A stretch of DNA of 64,000 nt from UBA7672 sp040398425. GTDB taxonomy: Bacteria > Pseudomonadota > Alphaproteobacteria > Caulobacterales > Hyphomonadaceae. The DNA lies in NCBI GenBank assembly GCA_040398425.1, contig JBBATZ010000006.1:1-64000 (forward strand). The letters run 5' to 3'. The position numbers were made by a program, and so were the translations under genes. Below, in pieces: positions 58,652 through 64,000 of the stretch. The notes under the pieces are model-generated. The model was not told the DNA's origin. It saw nothing but the letters and a program-made list of their open reading frames with translations, and ran no database searches. Each line of letters opens with the position of its first letter. The stretch's first letter is position 1.

Positions 58652-60496
58652 TCAGGCCTCTTCCTTGTCCTCGATAGCGTCGGCCGCCTCCTTGTTGAGC
58701 CCCCTGCTTTCGCGGCGCGGCACGACGAGGGGCGCTGGCTGCGTCGTTGCGGTATTGCCGCGCATGAGTGTGAGCCCAGCTCGCAGTCCGCTGGCAAGCT
58801 GCAGCTCCAGGCGTTGCTCGTCGCGGCGGCGGACGTCGAGCATGATCTCGTCGGCCTCTTCCTTAGCAACGCCTAGTTCGGTGATCACCTTGCGGCCGAA
58901 CACCAGGGCGGACTCAAGCGTCTCGCGAAGCTGATACTCGACGCCTGCATTGATGAGGCGCAGCGCGTGGCCGCGATCGAAGGCACGAACAAATAGCTTA
59001 GCGTGCGGAAACTCGGACTTGCAGAGTTCGACGATCTTGTCCGCCACTTCCGCCTTCTCGACGCAGACCAGAATGGCTTCGGCATGCGTGGCGCCTGATG
59101 CGCGCAGCACGTCGAGGCGGGTGCCGTCGCCGTAATAGATCTTGAAACCGAACGTGGCGGCGGCCCGGATCATCTCGACGTCGATCTCGATGATCGAAAC
59201 ATCTATCCCTTTGGCCAGTAGGGGCTGCGAGACAACCTGCGCGAACCGGCCAAAGCCCACGAACAGCACGCGCCCATGCAGGTCTGACGCTTCTTCGATG
59301 CCGTCCATGGACGCTTTCTCGGGCGGTGTCAGGCGCTCGACCGCCATCACCAGCAGCGGCGTCAGCGCCATGGAGAGGATCACGATGGCCGTCATCCCGG
59401 CGGCGGTTTCGGTATTCATGATGCCGGCCGAAAGCGCAGTGGCGTAGAGCACAAAGGCGAATTCACCCCCCTGCGCGAACATGGAGGCGCGGTGGATCGC
59501 CTCGCGGTTTTTCGCGCCGAACAGCCGGGCGACGACGTAGATTCCAATGAACTTCACGACGATGAAGGCAACAACGCCGCCGGCAATGATCTGCCAGTTC
59601 TCGACGACCACATTGAGATCAAGCGACATGCCGACGCCAAGGAAGAACAGGCCGAGCAGCAGGCCACGGAAAGGCTCGACGTCAGCTTCCAGCTGATGGC
59701 GGAATGTGGACTCGGACAGCAACACGCCGGCAAGGAAGGCGCCCATCGCCATCGACAAGCCGCCCCACTGCATGAACAGCGCGGAGCCCAGGACGACCAT
59801 CAAGGCGGCCGCCGTCATCACTTCGCGTGCGCCGGACCAGGCGAGGAACGCGAACAGCGGGTTCATCAGGTAACGACCCGCGACGAATACGAGCGCGACG
59901 CCGCCAACGGCGAGCGCAACCGTCTGCCAGAGCGGAGCGGCAGGACCGTGTTCGGCCGCTCCCGGCAAAACGGAAGCGAGGATGGCGACGAGCGCCAGCA
60001 ACGGAATGATTGCGAGATCTTCAAACAGGAGGATGGCGACGGAGCGCTGTCCGGAGGCGGCGGAGACTTCGCCGCGATCTTCCATCATCTTCATGATGAC
60101 AGCGGTGGACGATAGCACAAAGCCGAATGCGCCGATGACAGCGGCAGGAATCGGCAAGCCAAAGGCGATTCCGACGCCCGACAGCAGCGAGCCGCAGGCC
60201 AGCACCTGCGCAAGCCCCAGCCCGAAAATGTCACGTCGCATGGCCCATAGCTTGGCCGGACGCATTTCGAGGCCGATCAGGAAGAGGAACATCACGACGC
60301 CGAACTCGGCGATGTGAAGCACGGCCTGCGGGTCGTTGAACAGTTTCAACGCGAACGGACCAACCAGTACGCCGGCGGTCAGGTAGCCCAGCACGGCCCC
60401 AAGCCCGAGCAGCCGGAAAAGCGGCACCGCGATAACGCCGGCCGCCAGCAAGGCGACGGCAAGGCCTAGATCGGTTCCGCCCGTCGCGTGTTCCAT
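58652..60496 (-). CDS. CPA2-family monovalent cation:proton antiporter (KefB/C-like) with RCK domain
   Basis: This 614-residue protein has about 12-13 membrane helices (1-385) of the Na+/H+ exchanger fold, with EFGVVMFLFLIGLEMRP (about 63-79) typical of Kef proteins. A TrkA-N (RCK) domain follows from about 405, with VLFVGFGRFAQ and IIEID as the nucleotide-binding Rossmann elements. A C-terminal charged tail completes it. The likely role is K+ efflux with ligand gating. The ATG at 60496, with GGGGA six bases upstream, is preferred to a GTG four codons earlier. It converges with efp. Confidence 0.9.
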   Translation of the reverse strand: MEHATGGTDLGLAVALLAAGVIAVPLFRLLGLGAVLGYLTAGVLVGPFALKLFNDPQAVLHIAEFGVVMFLFLIGLEMRPAKLWAMRRDIFGLGLAQVLACGSLLSGVGIAFGLPIPAAVIGAFGFVLSSTAVIMKMMEDRGEVSAASGQRSVAILLFEDLAIIPLLALVAILASVLPGAAEHGPAAPLWQTVALAVGGVALVFVAGRYLMNPLFAFLAWSGAREVMTAAALMVVLGSALFMQWGGLSMAMGAFLAGVLLSESTFRHQLEADVEPFRGLLLGLFFLGVGMSLDLNVVVENWQIIAGGVVAFIVVKFIGIYVVARLFGAKNREAIHRASMFAQGGEFAFVLYATALSAGIMNTETAAGMTAIVILSMALTPLLVMAVERLTPPEKASMDGIEEASDLHGRVLFVGFGRFAQVVSQPLLAKGIDVSIIEIDVEMIRAAATFGFKIYYGDGTRLDVLRASGATHAEAILVCVEKAEVADKIVELCKSEFPHAKLFVRAFDRGHALRLINAGVEYQLRETLESALVFGRKVITELGVAKEEADEIMLDVRRRDEQRLELQLASGLRAGLTLMRGNTATTQPAPLVVPRRESRGLNKEAADAIEDKEEA

Positions 60497-60590
60497 GCCT
60501 GTCCCCACGTTCCAGTCTGCGATGTGTGCGCCCGTACGCGATACATCAAGACAGCCACAAGCAGCAGCGTCTTGAAATAGGCGCGCCGGG

Positions 60591-60932
60591 CTATTTCAGA
60601 CGCTTCTCGAACTCGGCGAGATAAGCTTCCGCGTCGGCGGCGAGTTGCTTCTCCATCTTGCGAAACAGGGCGAGTACATCCTTGCCCAAAGTTGTGAGGA
60701 CAGCGCCGCCACCCTTTTTTCCGCCGGCAGTCGATTCGACCAGCGGTTTGCGGAACGACTGGTTCATGGCGTCGACCAGTTGCCAGGCGCGCGAATAGCT
60801 CATGTCCATGGCCTTCGCGGCCTTCGAGATGGAGCCGGCGGCAGCGATGTTTTCCAGGAGGTCAGCCTTGCCCGGGCCGAATGCACGCTCGCTCTTCGCC
60901 ATAACTCGCGTGGTGATGCGGATCGTCGCCAT
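60591..60932 (-). CDS. ModE-type winged-helix regulator without a MOP domain
   Basis: This 113-residue protein matches the N-terminal DNA-binding domain of ModE/LysR-like regulators. KADLLENIAAAGSISKAAKAM with SYSRAWQLVDAMN is the winged helix-turn-helix, and GGGAVLTTLGKDVLALFRKM is the conserved wing-helix. No molybdate-binding MOP domains follow. The ATG at 60932 has GGGAG upstream; a longer frame adds 22 residues. It is 62 bases downstream of the aminotransferase stop, on the same strand. Confidence 0.85.
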   Translation of the reverse strand: MATIRITTRVMAKSERAFGPGKADLLENIAAAGSISKAAKAMDMSYSRAWQLVDAMNQSFRKPLVESTAGGKKGGGAVLTTLGKDVLALFRKMEKQLAADAEAYLAEFEKRLK

Positions 60933-60994
60933 GCCCTGCTCCCTGTCGGGCGCTATCGAAGCAACACGCGCGCGAAGCGCAAGCGTTTTCTGAC

Positions 60995-62152
60995 TCAAGC
61001 CAGCAGGCGACGGGCCTTTGCAAGCCCATCAACGCCCTTGTCGAGTGTGGCGTCCGATTTGGCAAAGCACAGGCGAACAAGCGCGGATTCCGGAGGTCTG
61101 TTGTAAAAGGCCGAAAACGGGATGGTCGCGACGCCGCATTGCTTCACCGCCCGGACCGCAAAGTCAGTATCAGTCAGCGCGATGCCGGAAGCGGAGAGGT
61201 CCACGCCCATGAAATAGGTACCCACCGATTGCAGGGTAACAAATCCCTCCTGCTGCAGGGCCGCCGCGAGGCGATCACGTGCGCGGACGAGCTTTGTGCG
61301 CATCTCGTCAAAATGGGCGGCGGGCTTGGCGAGGCCGTAGGCGACCGCCTCCTGCAGCATGGGCGGCGTTGTGAAGGTGAGGAACTGGTGCGCCTTCTCG
61401 AACGCCTGGGTAAGCGGCGGCGCCGCGCAAGCAAAGCCGACCTTCCAGCCAGTCATCGAGAAAATCTTGCCCGCCGACCCGATCTTGATGGTGCGGTCGC
61501 GCATGCCCGGGATGGCCAGCATGGAGATGTGCCGGGCACCGTCGAAAACGCAATGCTCCCAGACCTCATCCGAAATGGCGATGCAATCATGCTTGATGCA
61601 TTGAACAGAAATGAGCGCGAGGTCTTCGGCGCCAATCAAGCTGGCGGAGGGATTGAGCGGCGTGTTCAAGACAACCGCGCGGGTCTTGTCGGTAAACGCA
61701 GCCGCCAGTTCCGCCGGATCAACGCGCCAGTCCGGCGGGCGCAGGCGGACAAAACGTGCCGTCGCCCCCGCCCGCCGTAGCATCGGCAGGTAGCTGTCGT
61801 ACATTGGCTCGAACAGCACGACTTCATCGCCGGGAGACAGGACGGCCAACAGCGCTGCAGCAAGCGCTTCGGTGGCGCCCGAGGTGATCGTGACCTCGGT
61901 CTTCCAGTCGAGGCTGACGCCCTGCAGCCGGGCATAGTGGTCGGCCACTGCTTCGCGCAGATGTGGCAGCCCACGCATCGGCGGATACTGGTTCGGGCCG
62001 CGCATCACGGCATCGGCGGCGCGCTGGCGGACATCTTCCGGCCCGTCCCACTCCGGGAAGCCTTGCCCGAGGTTGACCGCTCCGGTCTCGCGCGCGAGCC
62101 CCGACATCACGTCGAAGATCGTGTCCGGGAGCGAGGCGTAGATCGGATTCAT
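60995..62152 (-). CDS. Class I/II aminotransferase (glutamine transaminase K / methionine aminotransferase type)
   Basis: This 385-residue PLP enzyme is fold-type I. NLGQGFPEW (27-35), LNTPLNPSAS (162-171), SDEVWEH (194-200) and the PLP lysine K229 in GSAGKIFSMTGWKVGF mark the kynurenine/glutamine transaminase K and YbdL subgroup. Position, with the 4-base overlap into the nitrilase gene, argues for a transaminase that yields 2-oxo acids such as alpha-ketoglutaramate or 2-oxo-4-methylthiobutyrate. Confidence 0.88.
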   Translation of the reverse strand: MNPIYASLPDTIFDVMSGLARETGAVNLGQGFPEWDGPEDVRQRAADAVMRGPNQYPPMRGLPHLREAVADHYARLQGVSLDWKTEVTITSGATEALAAALLAVLSPGDEVVLFEPMYDSYLPMLRRAGATARFVRLRPPDWRVDPAELAAAFTDKTRAVVLNTPLNPSASLIGAEDLALISVQCIKHDCIAISDEVWEHCVFDGARHISMLAIPGMRDRTIKIGSAGKIFSMTGWKVGFACAAPPLTQAFEKAHQFLTFTTPPMLQEAVAYGLAKPAAHFDEMRTKLVRARDRLAAALQQEGFVTLQSVGTYFMGVDLSASGIALTDTDFAVRAVKQCGVATIPFSAFYNRPPESALVRLCFAKSDATLDKGVDGLAKARRLLA

Positions 62153-62976
62153 GTGCCGGGCTGCGTGAAGGGACGCACATGGCGCAAGGACGGAATCTTG
62201 CCACGCACCGCATCCACCATCGCAAGATCAAGCGTCGCCGAGATCACGCCGGGCTCCGTGCCGCCCTCGGCGAGGATTCCTCCCCACGGATCGATGATCA
62301 GGGAATGGCCGTACGTCTCGCGCCCGTCCTGATGCTTGCCACCTTGCGCGGGCGCGATGATGTAACACCCCGTCTCGATGGCCCGCGCTCGAAGCAGGAT
62401 ATGCCAGTGGGCCTCTCCGGTGATCTTCGTGAAGGCTGCAGGGACGGCGATTACCTTGGCGCCCGCGATCGCAAGCTGCCGGAACAGGTCCGGAAACCGC
62501 ACATCATAGCAGACCGTCAGGCCGAGGCGACCGACGGGGAGATCGGCGACGATGGCGGAGGCGCCGGCGGCGTAGCTGTCTGACTCGCGATAGACGTTGG
62601 TGGCGTTGAGCTGCACGTCAAACATGTGGATCTTGTTGTACGTCACGACGACGGTGCCGTCGGGGCCAATCAGGAAGCTACGATTGGCGCATTTTTCCTG
62701 CTCGGCCCGGATCGCAAGGGAGCCGATCAGCAGGGTGACGCCCAATTCCTTCGCCAGCGACCGGAAAGCAGCCAGCCCCGGATCCGCCGCCTCCGTCGTG
62801 GACTTCTCCCAAGCCGCCCCCGGCGTCCGGTCCAGCAACGTCGTCATTTCCGGTGTCGCGATAAGTTCGGCGCCAGTTGCGGCAGCCTCGCGGATCATGG
62901 AACTCGCCGCCGCGATGTTCTCAGCTACGTCGGTTCCGCTCCGCATCTGGACACAGGCGACCCTGATCTGGGACAT
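62149..62976 (-). CDS. Nitrilase-family amidase (omega-amidase or deaminated glutathione amidase)
   Basis: This 275-residue protein from the ATG at 62976 has the carbon-nitrogen hydrolase triad E43 (ATPEM), K115 (YNKIHMFD) and C156 (VCYDVRFP). YNKIHMFD and GLTVCYDVRFPDL place it in the Nit1/Nit2-like branch. Overlap with the transaminase gene suggests omega-amidase, hydrolysing alpha-ketoglutaramate, but a Nit1 role on deaminated glutathione is equally possible from sequence alone. AGGGAG precedes the ATG by six bases; an upstream frame would add 10 residues. Confidence 0.85.
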   Translation of the reverse strand: MSQIRVACVQMRSGTDVAENIAAASSMIREAAATGAELIATPEMTTLLDRTPGAAWEKSTTEAADPGLAAFRSLAKELGVTLLIGSLAIRAEQEKCANRSFLIGPDGTVVVTYNKIHMFDVQLNATNVYRESDSYAAGASAIVADLPVGRLGLTVCYDVRFPDLFRQLAIAGAKVIAVPAAFTKITGEAHWHILLRARAIETGCYIIAPAQGGKHQDGRETYGHSLIIDPWGGILAEGGTEPGVISATLDLAMVDAVRGKIPSLRHVRPFTQPGT

Positions 62977-63207
62977 GACGACTCCCTTGATGGTTGAGCT
63001 CTTCATAAACCAACAGAGACGGGCATGTCGCCCTATCTGTCTGCAGCTATGTGTGAGGTGTGGTTAATCGTTGCCAGTCGCGCAAAAGGGGATCGCGGCT
63101 TGCCCCGCTCTCGCGATGGTACACGGATTGCTATGGTTATTGGAAATTGGCGCCGCCGCGATACTTCGTGACGGCAGGCGCAGGCCAGAACCGCGGAACC
63201 GGACCCG

Positions 63208-64000
63208 ATGAACTCCAGCGCTGACGGCGCATCGATGAAAGCGGCGGGCTATTCGCCCGCTACTTCGTCCTATGCGCCGCAAGGTTCGCTGTTGCGTTTC
63301 ACAGCCCCCCTCGACGTGATCATGCTATTCACGTGGGTTTTCTCGACTGTGCTGCTGTTCGGCTGGTCCCAGTCGCTGCGCTACATCGCGGCAGCGTACT
63401 TCCTTGGCGCGCTGGTTCTGTTCGCGCGGCAGACTTTGCCGACTACCCTGCGCGCCTGGCCGACGCTGATCATTCCGCTCTTCTGCATCGTCTCGGCCCT
63501 GTGGGCGCCGTCTGCGCCGGATGCAATTCGTAAGGGCATGCTGTTCGCGCTCGGCTCCATCGTATCGATCTATGCCGCCAGCCGCGTTTCGGGCCGCAAC
63601 ATCCTGCTTGTATTCATGGCGGTCGAGACGATCGCCGCGATCATGTCGGCCCTGAAGCCGACGATCATTGGCGGCGCATGGACCGGCATTTTCGGCCAGA
63701 AAAACTTCCTGGCCATCAACATGTTCATTCTCTACATCGCAGCGCTCGGCATCATGCTCGACAAGAGCGCCAATCGCTGGTTCCGGTTCTGGGCGCTAGG
63801 CGTTGCGCCGCTGGCATTCTTCATCATGTTGATGACCAAGTCAGCGACAACGACTGTCATGCTCATTGGCGCAACGGGCGCAATGCTTGGCCACGCCTTC
63901 CTGTGGCGGCCCGCGGCCAGGATCCAGCACCTGCGTCTGCTGATTGTTCTGGGCGCGACCGTAGCGCTGCTTGTGGCCATGCTGATGCTGTTCGGCTTTA
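63208..64000 (+). CDS. O-antigen polymerase/ligase-like (ExoQ/Wzy/WaaL) membrane protein, 5' part
   Basis: The frame opens with ATG at 63208 (MNSSADGASMKAAG) and stays open to the window edge, giving 264 residues with no stop. After a polar N-terminus of about 30 residues come hydrophobic helices (about 36-54, 58-74, 87-101, 112-128, 135-150, 167-185, 200-215). TGIFGQKNFLAIN (about 158-170) matches the G-x-x-x-x-K-N-x-L motif of the O-antigen polymerase/ligase (ExoQ) family. These integral membrane proteins polymerise or ligate surface glycans from undecaprenyl carriers. The 3' end is outside the window. Confidence 0.75.
   Translation, partial: MNSSADGASMKAAGYSPATSSYAPQGSLLRFTAPLDVIMLFTWVFSTVLLFGWSQSLRYIAAAYFLGALVLFARQTLPTTLRAWPTLIIPLFCIVSALWAPSAPDAIRKGMLFALGSIVSIYAASRVSGRNILLVFMAVETIAAIMSALKPTIIGGAWTGIFGQKNFLAINMFILYIAALGIMLDKSANRWFRFWALGVAPLAFFIMLMTKSATTTVMLIGATGAMLGHAFLWRPAARIQHLRLLIVLGATVALLVAMLMLFGF

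Overview
The window reads as a continuous piece of an alphaproteobacterial chromosome. The evidence is gene order and protein type: a bam/lpx block that uses LpxI rather than LpxH, the 14-gene nuoA-N order, one LolC/E-type subunit, a short ProS, monofunctional BirA, RNase J, and an rpsB-tsf-pyrH-frr-uppS-cdsA-dxr-rseP-bamA-skp-lpxD chain. General character (high GC, GPDRRW-tailed receiver protein, LpxB variant motifs) suits Caulobacterales/Hyphomonadaceae; that placement is inference. No phage, IS element, CRISPR array or rRNA was seen.

Layout. Positions 1-211 hold a rho-independent terminator for a gene to the left and an inverted pair of a dispersed repeat. From 212 to 46866 every gene lies on the minus strand. 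Read in the direction of transcription these are: an acyl-CoA racemase, an M1 peptidase with a DUF6702 partner, an orphan GspN-like protein, tRNA-Asp, the complete complex I operon (41007 to 26318), then birA, coaX, RNase J, methylmalonyl-CoA epimerase, a DUF1467 protein, proS, lolC, lolD, dnaE and a SMI1/KNR4-like protein. After these come rpsB, tsf, pyrH, frr, uppS, cdsA, dxr, rseP, bamA, skp, lpxD, lpxA, lpxI and lpxB. This last chain couples translation factors, isoprenoid and phospholipid precursors, outer-membrane protein assembly and lipid A synthesis. fabZ, usually between lpxD and lpxA, is absent from its place.

From 46867 the content is mixed: two plus-strand genes (DUF2200 and a histidine-rich multi-pass membrane protein), then a lipoprotein, an SDR, mfd and sdhE on the minus strand, and a repeat-rich stretch without a convincing gene (53326-54167). 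A receiver-domain protein follows with an overlapping small helical protein. Next is a complete EF-P beta-lysylation locus: efp diverging from epmA, an unknown lipoprotein and epmB. The right end has a CPA2/Kef antiporter, a short ModE-like regulator, a transaminase/omega-amidase pair, and the 5' part of an O-antigen polymerase/ligase-like gene that runs off the edge.

The most unusual protein-level feature is a pair of canonical EF-hand calcium-binding loops on the C-terminus of the complex I subunit NuoH. Also worth attention are the EF-P locus (three core genes, all with non-ATG starts, plus a lipoprotein), an array of stacked hairpins at 45448-45584, a REP pair that supplies the stop codon of mfd, and the missing fabZ. 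All calls are from reading the sequence; no database search was run.
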